Source of the DNA: Moorena producens 3L
GTDB lineage: Bacteria; Cyanobacteriota; Cyanobacteriia; Cyanobacteriales; Coleofasciculaceae
Direction of reading: 5' to 3'
Length of the DNA stretch: 64,000 nucleotides
NCBI RefSeq assembly: GCF_000211815.1
Contig: NZ_GL890971.1
Location: forward strand, 129,331-193,330
The notes under the pieces are model-generated. The model saw only the letters and a list, made by a program, of their open reading frames with translations, did no database searches and had not been told where the DNA came from. The first letter of the stretch is position 1; every line of letters starts with the position of its first letter. Of this stretch, positions 27,901 through 36,889 are shown piece by piece. The translations under genes and the position numbers were made by a program.

Positions 27901-30900
27901 GGATCGGTGAAAACTAATATCGGGCATCTCGATGTCACAGCAGGGATAGCAGGTCTAATTAAAACAGTGCTGGCACTCCACAATAAAGCCATCCCACCAA
28001 GCTTGCACTTTAAAGAACCCAATCCCAACATAGATTTCCCCAATAGTCCCTTTTACGTTAATACAGCTCTCACCCCATGGGAACCAAAGGTCACCCCTCT
28101 CCGTGCTGGAGTAAGTTCCTTTGGTATGGGCGGAACCAATGTCCATGTTGTTCTGGAGGAAGCCCCGAAACAAGTTGAAAGTCGATCCCCCCTCCTTAAT
28201 AAGGGGGGCATAAGCGAAGCATCCCATGGCTTCCCCCTTGCTAAGGGGGACGGGAGGGGGATCGACGGGGGTGATGCAAAAGTCAAAAGTGAACGTTCTC
28301 TGCATATTTTGACTCTATCAGGGCAAACAGAGCAGGCTGTGGCAGAGTCGGTACAGAATTATATAACTTATCTGGAGTCTCATCGGGAAGCGGAGATTGC
28401 CGATATCTGTTTTACTGCCAATGGTGGACGTCAGCATTTTAACCATCGTTTGGCTGTTATTGCTGGCTCCACTCAAGACCTTCTGGAGCAGTTGCAAAGG
28501 TTTGGAAAGTCTGTTGAGATCAACGATAGTTCCGAACCCCCAACAATTCACTCCCTCAAAGCAGACTCTACCAAGCAGATTGCCTTTGTGTTTACCGGAC
28601 AAGGTTCTCAGTATATTGGTATGGGTCGTCAACTCTACGAAACTCAGCCCACTTTCAGCAAAACTTTAGACGAATGCGATCGCATCCTCCGTTCCTACTT
28701 AGATATTCCCTTGTTAGAAGTTCTCTACCCGGATTTAGATAACAGGGAACAGGGAACAGAACCTGACTCACCCATTCACCAAACAAGCTATACCCAACCT
28801 GCCATCTTTGCCATTGAATATGCCCTGGCCGGGTTGTGGAAATCCTGGGGTATCGAACCGGATGTAGTAATGGGTCATAGCATTGGGGAGTATGTGGCGG
28901 CTTGTGTTGCTGGGGTTTTTAGCCTAGAAGACGGACTGAAACTAATTGCCCAACGGGGTAGGTTGATGCAATCCTTACCCCAAGACGGAGAAATGCTAGC
29001 GTTGTTAGCTTCAGTTGCAGAAGCAGCAGAAGCAATTAAACCCTATGGCCGGGATGTGTCTGTTGCTGCGATTAATGGACCCCAGAGTGTGGTAATTTCG
29101 GGAGAAAGAGCCGCGATTAACACCATTGAGCGCAATCTTGCCGCAAAGGGAGTCAAAACCAAGAAATTAACTGTTTCCCATGCTTTCCACTCTCCTTTGA
29201 TGGAACCGATATTGGGAGAATTTGAGCAGGTGGTGGCACAGGTGCGGTTTAATCTACCACAGTTAAAACTAATCAGTAATGTTACCGGAGAACTAGCCAC
29301 AGAAGAAATAACCACTAGCAAATATTGGTGCGATCATCTCCGGCAGCCTGTGCAATTTATGGCTAGTATGTCAACCATTGCACAGCAAGGGATAGATGTA
29401 TTGGTAGAGATTGGAGCCAAACCAATTTTATTAGGAATGGGTCGTCAGTGTCTCCCAGAACATCAAGGGTTATGGTTACCTAGTCTGCGTCCTGGACAAG
29501 AAGATTGGCAACAAATATTAACCAGTTTGGCAGAACTATATTTGCATGGTGTGCCAGTCAATTGGCTCGGTTTTGACCAAGACTTTGCTCGTCATCGCAT
29601 TCCCTTACCCACTTATCCTTTTCAACGGCAACGTTATTGGGTGAATCCAGAGGATAGTTTAATGGGAATAACTGCCCCTTCAACATCCCCAGGAGCGATT
29701 GGCGCGGTAGCGCCAGGGCTAAAAGCGATCGCGTCAAAAGATATAGGTAAAAAGCAGGATATTGCTGACTGGTTTTATATTCCATCTTGGAAACGGTCTA
29801 TTCCCCCTGCTTATCAACCAGGTGAAAAACTGCTTGAGTCTGACACTCTAGTATTTATCGATGAGTGCGGACTGGGAGAAAAACTCGCAGAAAAACTGGC
29901 AATACAGGGGAGTGACGTTGTAAGGGTGAGTCGCGGTTCGGAGTTTGCTAAGCAAAGCGATCGCGTCTACACCATTAACCCGACCCAAGCTGATGACTAC
30001 CATACCCTACTCCAAGAACTGAAACAACTGAATAAAAACCCCAGTAGCATTATTCATCTCTGGAGTGTCACCCCAAATAACCACACAGAATTAGGAATAG
30101 AATCTTTTGAAGCGTCTCAGGATTTGGGTTTATACAGCCTGATATTTCTTGCCCAAGCCCTTGACAAACTGAATTTGATCGATCCACTCCAACTTACAGT
30201 TGTATCAAACAACCTGCAGGAAGTGAGCGGAGAGGAAGTATTATCTCCAGAGAAAGCAACATTGCTGGGAGCCTGTAAAGTGATTGGACAAGAATATCCA
30301 AATATAAACTGTCGCAGTATTGATATTGTTCTTCCCCCATCCCAAAAGCAAAAGCAGGAAAAACTTCTAACCCAACTACTGGCAGAAATTACAGCACAGT
30401 CGGAAGATTTAACCATCGCTTACCGGGGTAAACATCGCTGGGTGCAAAAGTTTGAACCCATGGGATTAGAAACACCTGGAGCAGAGACATTACCTCTGAC
30501 AGAAGAAGGGGTTTATCTGATTATCGGTGGACTAGGGGCGATTGGTCTGTCCCTAGGGTTACACTTGGCAAAAACTGTACGCGCCAAACTAATCTTAATA
30601 GGGCGTTCGCAGTTTCCTGCCAGGGATGATTGGTCTCAATGGCTAGCTACTCACAATGCAGAGGATCGGATTAGTCGCAAAATTCAGAAATTGCAGGCTA
30701 TGGAGGCTATGGGAGCCGAGGTGATGGTACTCAGTGCTGATGTAGCCGATGGACAACAAATGGAGGCTGTAGTCGCACAAGCAGAGGCTCGCTTTGGTAA
30801 CATCAATGGAGTCATCCACAGTGTTATGTTTACTGGAGACAAGGCATTGTGTTCCATCAAGGAAATAACTAAAACTGATATTTGGCAGCACTTTCAAGGA

Positions 30901-32538
30901 AAAGTACAGGGAACCATAGTTTTATCAAAGGTTTTGCACAACAAAAACCTTGACTTTTGTATCTTAATGTCCTCCATCGCATCAGTGCTAGGAGGTTTGG
31001 GGGACGTTGCTTACTCAGCAGCCAATTTGTTTATGGATGTTTTCGTTCACCAGCAGAACCGAAGTAATTCCGTTCCTTGGCTGAGTGTGAACTGGGAGAC
31101 TTGGGAATTCGAGAAACAAGATCAAAATTATGAGATTGCAGCAGGGCTGGCTGAATTTGCCATAACTCCAGAAGAGGGTATCCAAGCCTTTGAAAGGGTT
31201 TTATCCACTCAAGAACTCAATCAAATTCTTGTTTCCAGTGGAGATATACAAGCTCGCATCGATCGATGGGTCAAGCTTAAATCTGTAAAACAACAAAATA
31301 ATTCCCACAATCAAGTATCATATACACCAGTTACCTTCCGTAAGCAACTAGAAACAGTTCCTGTGGGAGAGCGTCAGGGATTATTGCTTACTCACGTCCG
31401 GGCGCAGGTAGCCAAGGTACTGGGAATTTCTCCTGAGCGAATAACATTAGAGCAAAAACTCATAGACTTAGGATTAGATTCTTTGATGTCTATTGAGTTG
31501 AGAAATGCTCTCCAATTGAGTCTGGGTTTTTCTGTGCCTTCTACTTTACTCTTTGACTATCCTACACCGGAAGCCTTGACTAGTTATTTGGCTCAAGAAG
31601 TTGCTCACTTGGAGGACTCAAAAAGTTTAAGCAATGGCTCAATTCAACAAGGTATAGTTGAGGATGACTCTTACCACTCTACCTTAGTATCGATTCAGCC
31701 AAATGGCTCTAAACCTCCTCTGTTCTTTGTCCCCGGAGTCTTGGGAAATGTTTTCGATATCTATCCCTTGGCACAACACCTAGATTCAGAGCAACCTTTA
31801 TACGGCTTGCGAGCCCTTGGTTTAGATGAGAGGGAAAAGCCATTAACCCGGATGGAAGACATAGCAGCCCATCACATCCAAGCCTTACAAGCCGTTCAGC
31901 CTGAAGGGCCATACTTTCTGGGCGGTCATTCAGCAGGAGGAAAGGTGGTTTTTGAGATGGCTCAACAGTTAAAAAATCAGGGACAGGAGGTGGCTTTACT
32001 TGCCATTATGGATGGTTTAGGGACAAATCTGCAAAAATATCAAGATTTTGCTGAGTGGGACAATAGCAAACTGATCGACGATCTAAGCAGTTTCTATCAA
32101 GGTTCTTTGGGAGAAGCGGTCAAAGTTGATCCTGAAACACTTCAATCTATTGGAGAAGACCGCAAGTTAGATTACCTTCTGGAAAGATTGACCATAGGTG
32201 GTTTGAATTTAAGCCAAGGTGAACTAAAACGCATTTTTCAAATTTACAAAGCTAACGTTCAAGCTGATGTTGACTATATTCCACAGGAGAGTTACCCAAC
32301 TGCAATTACTTTCTTCCGAGCTATGGAAACAGAAGTCTTTGAGGCTACCCTCGGTGAAACAACAATACTGGAAGACCCAACTTGGGGCTGGGGAGAGATT
32401 TCTGCTCAACCTGTGACAATTCACAAGATTCCAGGCAACCATTTCACGATGATGCGAGAACCAAATGTTGGAGTTCTAGCCCAAACCCTTAGGACTTGTC
32501 TGGAAAGCTACCCACGGGCGGTGCATCACCCCCTATGA
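24985..32538 (+). CDS. Hybrid NRPS-PKS megasynthase: A-ACP-KS-AT-KR-ACP-TE
   Basis: 2517 residues from ATG 24985; the upstream GTG at 24961 lies in a repeat arm. Order: adenylation domain (about 20-510; YTSGSTGEPKG, YGINE, GDLA, A10 Lys in PMGKLDRRQL); carrier (DNFFDLGGNSLL, near 560); KS (about 630-1060; active Cys803 in TACSTS, then HGTGT and NIGH); AT (Ser1299 in GHSIGE, with HAFH, predicting malonyl-CoA); KR (GGLGAIG near 1849, LMSSIAS, AYSAANLF); ACP (GLDSLMS near 2166); thioesterase (GHSAGG near 2315, GNHFTMM near its end). No DH, ER or MT domain. In the A domain Val206 replaces the Asp that holds the alpha-amine, so a non-amino acid is loaded. Predicted product: starter plus one malonate, with a beta-hydroxyl, released by TE. 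Confidence 0.93.
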   Translation: MIIDKDLIYAKQNFISLPNLFKLQAQRTPEAIAIVDRTNSITYQKLDQLTDNLAGYLQKQGVTSNQPVGVLLEKSQDYIIACLAILKAGGAFMPLELKYPDALLAKIVADAKPSLIITKSQYYQRLSIENPLQILPIDRETNWNLPLNPEQNLPSIDPKNIANIIYTSGSTGEPKGVILTHQAIVTGELRREQVSLSKSGYPIAYVLFQWEIYRPWIKGATIYIVPDEIIYDHQLFLDFISQNKIKEITISPSLIQSILNTVEIETITAQLSGLEVAWVTGEALTQQLKYQLIDRLPSARLLNYYGINECFTVAIDNLRESQDLPSGFCAVGIPFEDDEIILLDENGQQVTPGNEGEMYIRSPCMFREYLNKPKLTADSFVDINGSRFFRTGDLAAILPNGKLEIRGRCNYMVNLRGYNVSLAGIENTLLEHPEIKSCVVIIKGKEEAEKKLIAYFVPQKQSTEPQQIRELKLRLRHHLQDHLPPHMIPSVFVVIDKIPMTPMGKLDRRQLPSIDHSRPELAVPLVKSQSDTEKRIAQIWQEVLQLEEVGINDNFFDLGGNSLLLIRVHKNLRKIFAIHLPVTTLFEHPTIATLAQHLEQDKGGKTAAKQYDKRKKFIGHGSDIAIVGMSCRFPGANNTDAFWNNLRDGVESISFFSDREIELEDPNWIEHPNYVKASPILPDIDLFDAEFFGYSDKEAELMDPQHRLFLECAWEALEIAGYNPGNYPGSVGVYGGSSPSTYLINNISHSLGSSRTSPLLTHCLFRGTKDVHTDLGNGGDYLPMRVSYKLNLKGPSLNVQTACSTSLVAVHLACQSLRSGESDLALAGGVSIFVPQKTGYLYQEGMMLSPDGHCRAFDAEGQGTLFGSGVGIVVLKRLEEAIADGDHVYATIKGSAINNDGAVKVSYTAPSIEGQIAAISEALAMANIDPRTVSYVETHGTGTPLGDPIEIAALTKAFRQSTNSQDNNFCAIGSVKTNIGHLDVTAGIAGLIKTVLALHNKAIPPSLHFKEPNPNIDFPNSPFYVNTALTPWEPKVTPLRAGVSSFGMGGTNVHVVLEEAPKQVESRSPLLNKGGISEASHGFPLAKGDGRGIDGGDAKVKSERSLHILTLSGQTEQAVAESVQNYITYLESHREAEIADICFTANGGRQHFNHRLAVIAGSTQDLLEQLQRFGKSVEINDSSEPPTIHSLKADSTKQIAFVFTGQGSQYIGMGRQLYETQPTFSKTLDECDRILRSYLDIPLLEVLYPDLDNREQGTEPDSPIHQTSYTQPAIFAIEYALAGLWKSWGIEPDVVMGHSIGEYVAACVAGVFSLEDGLKLIAQRGRLMQSLPQDGEMLALLASVAEAAEAIKPYGRDVSVAAINGPQSVVISGERAAINTIERNLAAKGVKTKKLTVSHAFHSPLMEPILGEFEQVVAQVRFNLPQLKLISNVTGELATEEITTSKYWCDHLRQPVQFMASMSTIAQQGIDVLVEIGAKPILLGMGRQCLPEHQGLWLPSLRPGQEDWQQILTSLAELYLHGVPVNWLGFDQDFARHRIPLPTYPFQRQRYWVNPEDSLMGITAPSTSPGAIGAVAPGLKAIASKDIGKKQDIADWFYIPSWKRSIPPAYQPGEKLLESDTLVFIDECGLGEKLAEKLAIQGSDVVRVSRGSEFAKQSDRVYTINPTQADDYHTLLQELKQLNKNPSSIIHLWSVTPNNHTELGIESFEASQDLGLYSLIFLAQALDKLNLIDPLQLTVVSNNLQEVSGEEVLSPEKATLLGACKVIGQEYPNINCRSIDIVLPPSQKQKQEKLLTQLLAEITAQSEDLTIAYRGKHRWVQKFEPMGLETPGAETLPLTEEGVYLIIGGLGAIGLSLGLHLAKTVRAKLILIGRSQFPARDDWSQWLATHNAEDRISRKIQKLQAMEAMGAEVMVLSADVADGQQMEAVVAQAEARFGNINGVIHSVMFTGDKALCSIKEITKTDIWQHFQGKVQGTIVLSKVLHNKNLDFCILMSSIASVLGGLGDVAYSAANLFMDVFVHQQNRSNSVPWLSVNWETWEFEKQDQNYEIAAGLAEFAITPEEGIQAFERVLSTQELNQILVSSGDIQARIDRWVKLKSVKQQNNSHNQVSYTPVTFRKQLETVPVGERQGLLLTHVRAQVAKVLGISPERITLEQKLIDLGLDSLMSIELRNALQLSLGFSVPSTLLFDYPTPEALTSYLAQEVAHLEDSKSLSNGSIQQGIVEDDSYHSTLVSIQPNGSKPPLFFVPGVLGNVFDIYPLAQHLDSEQPLYGLRALGLDEREKPLTRMEDIAAHHIQALQAVQPEGPYFLGGHSAGGKVVFEMAQQLKNQGQEVALLAIMDGLGTNLQKYQDFAEWDNSKLIDDLSSFYQGSLGEAVKVDPETLQSIGEDRKLDYLLERLTIGGLNLSQGELKRIFQIYKANVQADVDYIPQESYPTAITFFRAMETEVFEATLGETTILEDPTWGWGEISAQPVTIHKIPGNHFTMMREPNVGVLAQTLRTCLESYPRAVHHPL
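28181..28266. repeat. Palindromic repeat inserted in frame in the KS-AT linker
   Basis: GTCGATCCCCCCTCC (28181-28195) pairs with GGGAGGGGGATCGAC (28252-28266) and encloses a second pair, TTAATAAGGGGGGC and CCCCCTTGCTAAGGGGG. It encodes about 29 residues (SPLLNKGGISEASHGFPLAK) that do not look like PKS linker, yet the megasynthase frame remains open. Confidence 0.75.
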
Positions 32539-32641
32539 ATGGAAGAGCCCAATTTCTTTTCCTTTTCCGAAGCTCCCTGCTCCCTACTCCCTGTTCCCTG
32601 TTCCCTTGTGTTTTATAAAATTACCGAAAAATAGAACAACC

Positions 32642-33388
32642 ATGAAAAAAATATTAGCTTTATGGGCAACCCTTCGCTCAACCTCCACCGCCTTTGAAAC
32701 TATGATGCTCCAAAGAGGTGATTTTATTATTTCCCATGAACCTTTTGGCTTATCTTACTACAATTCTCCAGAGCGTCGCGATACTAATCGTTATCCAGAT
32801 CTAGAACTCAATCCTGAATATAATTACCAAACAACCTGGCAAAGGCTAAAACAACAGGCAGATTCCCAGGCGGTTTTTATCAAGGATATGGCTTATTATA
32901 TGTTCCATGTAGCCGATCGAGAATTTTTGTCTATATTTGAAAATACTTTTATAGTGCGTCATCCCGCTAAAATGCTGCCATCATTTTACGACAAATGGCC
33001 TGATTTTACTTTAGAAGAAACCGGTTATGCTGAGCTCTACAAACTCTTTGAAATGGCTAAAGAATTCAGTGGAAAAATTCCAGTAGTAATTGATTCCGAT
33101 GATCTGGTGCAAAAGCCCGAAGCAACAGTTAAAGCTTACTGCGATGCTGTTGGTATACCGTTCATTAGAGAAGCCCTACAATGGGAACCGAAATCCCGTC
33201 CCGAACTTACCCATTGGGAAGGGGGGTCTTGGGTACTTAACGCCATGTTTAGTACTGGCTTTAAGGAACAAAAAAGAGATAATTATGTGTCAGTAGAAGA
33301 TAATAAACACTTACAAAATGCTTATGAATTTTGTTTGCCTTATTACGAAAAGCTTTACGAATATCGAATTCGTATTGCTGAAAATTGA
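32642..33388 (+). CDS. Sulfotransferase-family protein
   Basis: 248 residues from ATG 32642. The N-terminal PAPS 5'-phosphosulfate loop is LWATLRSTSTAFETMML (residues 6-22), and the 3'-phosphate motif is FIVRHPAKMLPSFY near residue 105. Both diagnose a cytosolic PAPS-dependent sulfotransferase. It lies 103 bases after the megasynthase on the same strand. In Moorena curacin biosynthesis a sulfotransferase domain sulfates a beta-hydroxyl before a thioesterase removes it to give a terminal alkene. A free-standing enzyme beside a KR-ACP-TE terminus could do the same in trans, or simply sulfate a product hydroxyl. Confidence 0.82.
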   Translation: MKKILALWATLRSTSTAFETMMLQRGDFIISHEPFGLSYYNSPERRDTNRYPDLELNPEYNYQTTWQRLKQQADSQAVFIKDMAYYMFHVADREFLSIFENTFIVRHPAKMLPSFYDKWPDFTLEETGYAELYKLFEMAKEFSGKIPVVIDSDDLVQKPEATVKAYCDAVGIPFIREALQWEPKSRPELTHWEGGSWVLNAMFSTGFKEQKRDNYVSVEDNKHLQNAYEFCLPYYEKLYEYRIRIAEN

Positions 33389-33956
33389 TCTTGAAATTAA
33401 TTAACATTATAGCAACTATAGCAATTCTACGACTTGTGAGGTACAAATTTCTGAGGTGCGACCCGTGGCGAATTTAATTCTTAATGCGGAAAGCGCACCT
33501 AAGGAGGGAGCAGGGAGCAGGGACTGAGGCCGTAGGCCACGCTACGCGAACGGAGCAGGTAAGAGAGAAGAGGCAAGAGCCAATAGTCAAACAATTCTGT
33601 GTACCTCATGAGTCCTAGAAACGCTATATTAAATTTACAATTCAAGCTGTAATATTCCAAGAAATCCAATGATTAACTGGGGAATGGTAAAATTAGAAGG
33701 CGATATCAAAAATTAGATATCAAACTCATACCAAACAAACGTTTTATAACAGTTTATGGCAACCGTTTTTACTATACGGCGCTTTGCATAACTATTAAGT
33801 ACACTGAATTTTTTTCCTATTCTCTCTTACCTGCTCCCTGCTCCGAAGCTCCCTGCTCCCTAAAAACCCAGAACTTTGTACCTAATTGAATTGCAAACCG
33901 CTGTATGTGGTTGCGGAATAACTGCCAATGATCATTGAAAACCCCTGCAAAGATAT
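33389..33956. other. Intergenic repeats and a duplicated 5' gene fragment
   Basis: 33455-33500 repeats the AGGTGCG/GGCGAATTTAATTC hairpin family also seen at 10119. 33526-33553 holds the GGCCACGCTACGCGAACG repeat. GGAGCAGG/CTCCCTGCTCC runs are frequent. 33640-33712 is a degenerate copy of the first 75 bases of the next gene (for example CCAAGAAATCCAATGATTAA against CCAATAAATCCAATTATTAA, ending TTAGAAGGCGAT in both). It has no open frame beyond that. Confidence 0.65.
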
Positions 33957-34883
33957 ATGAAATTCCCAATTAAAGCTGTACGCTTCCCAATAAATCCAAT
34001 TATTAAGCAGGGAATGCCAGGATTAGAAGGCGATCGTGGTACTAATATTAATGGCCCATCCCTGATTCGTGTTCCTGAGTGGATTGAAAATCCCCTAGGA
34101 CGCTATTATCTTTATTTTGCTCATCACTTGGGTAAATATATTCGTCTTGCTTATGCCGACTCTCTAGAAGGAGAGTGGAAGATATATGAGCAGGGAACCC
34201 TACACTTGGACGAAACAACTTGCTTGGATCATATTGCTTCTCCAGATGTCCATGTTGACAATGAAGCCAAAGAAATACGGATGTACTTTCATGGCGACTA
34301 TCAGGGGAGAGATAAGTACGATCAGGTGACAATGCTGGCAAAATCTGAAGATGGTCTACATTTTACTGCTTTGCCAGAGATACTTGGACCATACTATTTT
34401 CGAGTTTTCCAGCACAATGAATTCCACTATGCTATTGCCAACAACTGGTATGGTACAGTGATGAATAATCGTCCCATAGCTGGCATTTCACTGCGCTCGA
34501 AAGATGGTGTGACGGCGTTTGAGCCAGGACAAGACTTTATACCTAATCTACGACACGGTGCTGTATTGGTAAAAGGTGACTGGTTGCTCCTATTCTACTC
34601 CAGATATGGTGATGCTCCCGAACGTATTTTAATGAGCTACGTGGATTTAACCAAGGATTGGGACAAGTGGATTTTTTCAGAACCAGTGACAGTTATGGAA
34701 CCAGAAATGGATTATGAAGGAGTTGCTTTGCCTATTGTTTCTTCGGAGGTTGGTATTGCAGAAGAACCGGTGCGAGAACTGCACGACCCAGCTATCTACA
34801 CCGAGGGAGAAAAGCTGTACTTACTCTATTCAGTAGCAGGGGAACAAGGTATTGCGATCGCTGAACTAAAATTTTGCTATTAA
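33957..34883 (+). CDS. Five-bladed beta-propeller, GH43/GH32-like protein
   Basis: 308 residues. The pattern of repeated blades is visible: GPSLIRVPEWIENPLGRYYL, then LAYADSLEGEWKIYE, HIASPDVHVD, LLLFYSRYGDAPERI and finally LHDPAIYTEGEKLYLLYSVA. This is the layout of the arabinanase/levansucrase superfamily, in which an Asp near the N-terminus and a Glu act as catalytic pair. There is no signal peptide, so it would work in the cytoplasm on a glycoside or related substrate. A role in trimming a glycosylated intermediate of the neighbouring pathway is possible but unsupported by motifs. Confidence 0.65.
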   Translation: MKFPIKAVRFPINPIIKQGMPGLEGDRGTNINGPSLIRVPEWIENPLGRYYLYFAHHLGKYIRLAYADSLEGEWKIYEQGTLHLDETTCLDHIASPDVHVDNEAKEIRMYFHGDYQGRDKYDQVTMLAKSEDGLHFTALPEILGPYYFRVFQHNEFHYAIANNWYGTVMNNRPIAGISLRSKDGVTAFEPGQDFIPNLRHGAVLVKGDWLLLFYSRYGDAPERILMSYVDLTKDWDKWIFSEPVTVMEPEMDYEGVALPIVSSEVGIAEEPVRELHDPAIYTEGEKLYLLYSVAGEQGIAIAELKFCY

Positions 34884-35001
34884 TGGGACAGAGGATGGCA
34901 TCGCTGGGGAACTCCTAGAAGCAGGGATTCCCAAAGAGCTTATTGTTCTAGGCTTTAAATCACCCGGAGTGAGGAAGCACACAGGGTTTGCAGTTGCCTA
35001 A
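34882..35001 (+). pseudogene. xisI 3' fragment
   Basis: In the frame 34882-35001 the translation is NGTEDGIAGELLEAGIPKEL followed by IVLGFKSPGVRKHTGFAVA and a stop. This is the conserved C-terminus of XisI-type proteins (fdxN-element excision controlling factor). The N-terminal two-thirds are missing, replaced by the propeller gene whose stop overlaps its start. Confidence 0.85.
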
Positions 35002-35004
35002 AGT

Positions 35005-35196
35005 CACCCTGAATTCCATACGGTTTTGGTACAATTCCTTAACTATCGCTTTGCCCTCAAAGCCGAAGATCCAGAGAGACTCTTGTATTTAGCTATTCCT
35101 CTTGAAATTCACGAGACCTTCTTTGCCCGTCGCTTCGTTCAAATGATTACCCAAGAGTATCAACTGAAATTGATTGTATTCGAGCCAACTAAGTAG
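35005..35196 (+). pseudogene. xisH 3' fragment
   Basis: The frame 35005-35196 encodes 63 residues: FHTVLVQFLNYRFALKAEDP, then ERLLYLAIPLEIHETFFARR and YQLKLIVFEPTK. It matches the second half of XisH, an endonuclease-fold protein that pairs with XisI. The catalytic N-terminal half is absent. It lies between a foreign xisI tail and a xisI gene. Confidence 0.85.
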
Positions 35197-35207
35197 GAAA
35201 TTGTTCA

Positions 35208-35543
35208 ATGGCAAACCTAGAGTAATATCGGCAACTCGTCAAAGAAATTATAACCGAATATAGTAGCCACAAACCCGCTTATGGTGAAGTAGAAGTGGAA
35301 TTAATCTTTGATACCGAAAGAGACCGCTACCAGCTTGTCCATGCCGGATGGAGTAATCATCGCCGTATTTATGGTTCCACAATCCACATTGACCTTAAAG
35401 ATAATAAGATTTGTATTCAAAATGATGGTACAGAAGTTGGGATTGCTAACGTCTTAGTTGAACGCGGTATCCCTCACCAAGATATTGTTCTGGCCTATCA
35501 TGCCCCTTACCTCAGGAAATTTACTGACTTCGCAGTAGGATAA
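35208..35543 (+). pseudogene. xisI: xisI with premature stop at codon 6
   Basis: ATG at 35208 begins MANLE, then TAA (35223-35225), then the normal XisI continuation YRQLVKEIITEYSSHKPAYG through RLVHAGWSNHRRIYG-like core to GIPHQDIVLAYHAPYLRKFT and a stop at 35543. CAA or CAT to TAA would explain the stop. Re-initiation at GTG 35295 would give only the last 82 residues. XisH/XisI pairs are widespread in filamentous cyanobacteria with a poorly understood role; this pair is dead. Confidence 0.85.
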
Positions 35544-35599
35544 GAAATAATAACTGAGCTTTTTAAATTGTCCATACCAAGAATAACCAGGAGGTTTTG

Positions 35600-36343
35600 A
35601 TGGTAACTGCTTTAAGCACTCCCGATGCAACCTTAGCAGCAATTGAAGCCGCCTTACCCATTGACCCTCAGCCCTATACTATTGGCGATCGCGCCACGGG
35701 TTTGATCGTTGTGGATGTGGTCAATGGCTTTTGCACTGTTGGTTTTGGTCCTTTGGCTCCAACAGAACCAAATCAACAAATAGCCACCATGGTATCAGAA
35801 AGCGATCGCCTAGCCAAAGCTTTCACAGCCAAAGGTTGGCCAGTCTTAGCTTTCCTAGATACCCACGAACCAGGCAAACCAGAACCTCCCTATCCTCCTC
35901 ATTGCGAGAAAGGGTCTGGGGAAGAAAAGCTGGTTCCTGAACTGGAATGGCTAGAAACTCATCCCCACACCACCTTAATTAAAAAAGACTGCATCAATGG
36001 TTTTATTGGTTCCATTGATGTAGATAGTGGCAACAATAGTTTAATTCGCTGGATAAACCAGCACAAGCTAGAAGCCTTAGTAGTTGTGGGCATCTGCACA
36101 GATATTTGTGTAATGGACTTCGTGGTTACGATGCTATCAGCACGCAATCATGATATGGTACCAACGTTAAAAGATATTGCCGTCTATACCGAAGGTTGTT
36201 CCACCTTCGACCTCTCCGCAGAGATGGCAGCCCAGCAGGGTTTGCCAAAGACGGCAATTCATCCCCAGGAAATCGCTCATCATGTTGGTTTATACACCAT
36301 GGCAGAGCGTGGAGCGTTCATTGCTTCTACAATTTTGATGTGA
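35600..36343 (+). CDS. Nicotinamidase-like isochorismatase-family hydrolase
   Basis: 247 residues from ATG 35600, with AGGAGG at 35590-35595 just upstream; an in-frame TTG sits directly before it. The Asp-Lys-Cys triad of cysteine hydrolases is visible: Asp in LIVVDVVNGFC near residue 34, Lys in LIKKDCINGF near 130 and Cys in VVGICTDICVMDFV near 169. DTHEPGKPEPPYPPHCEKGS resembles the metal/His motif of nicotinamidases, including the cis-peptide and HC elements. The reaction would be nicotinamide to nicotinate plus ammonia. Its location between nadA/nadB and nadC fits nicotinate supply. Related isochorismatase activities cannot be excluded. Confidence 0.8.
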   Translation: MVTALSTPDATLAAIEAALPIDPQPYTIGDRATGLIVVDVVNGFCTVGFGPLAPTEPNQQIATMVSESDRLAKAFTAKGWPVLAFLDTHEPGKPEPPYPPHCEKGSGEEKLVPELEWLETHPHTTLIKKDCINGFIGSIDVDSGNNSLIRWINQHKLEALVVVGICTDICVMDFVVTMLSARNHDMVPTLKDIAVYTEGCSTFDLSAEMAAQQGLPKTAIHPQEIAHHVGLYTMAERGAFIASTILM

Positions 36344-36889
36344 CCAATCCCAAGTTCAAAACCAATTGACACTCCCCGCCCGCTTATGAGCGGGGATTCT
36401 TCAATCAACGATTCGACGTGGCTCTTCCAGGTCGGAACCAAGAAGAGTAGAGGCCAAATCTCCTGAAGCGTTCGGATCTAGGATCCAAGTTCCGACGTGC
36501 CCCGTCGTACTTATGGCTCTATTTCGGATATTGATGGCAGCATTGTGGTCTCTATCTAGTTCGCACCCGCATTCACAAACATGAGTTCGAGTAGATAATG
36601 ACTTTTTGACAACTTCGCCACAATCGGAACAATTCTGGCTAGTATAGGCAGGATTGACAGCAACTGTTATCCTGCCAAACTTGACACCAAAATATTCCAA
36701 CCATTTCCTAAACTGATACCAACCTGCATCATTAATAGACTTGGCAAGGCAATGATTTTTTACTAGGTTTTTTGCTCTCAAGTCTTCATAGGCGACCAGA
36801 TCGTTAGATCTGATTACGCAACGCGCCGGAGACGAAACCTTAGAAGAGTGCAGCCTTACAACAAAACCTGCCACCTTTGATGCATAGCC

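Noticed and set aside
28053..28305. Minus-strand open frames within the megasynthase
   Set aside because: They are antisense shadows of the KS-AT coding sequence and its GC-rich palindrome.
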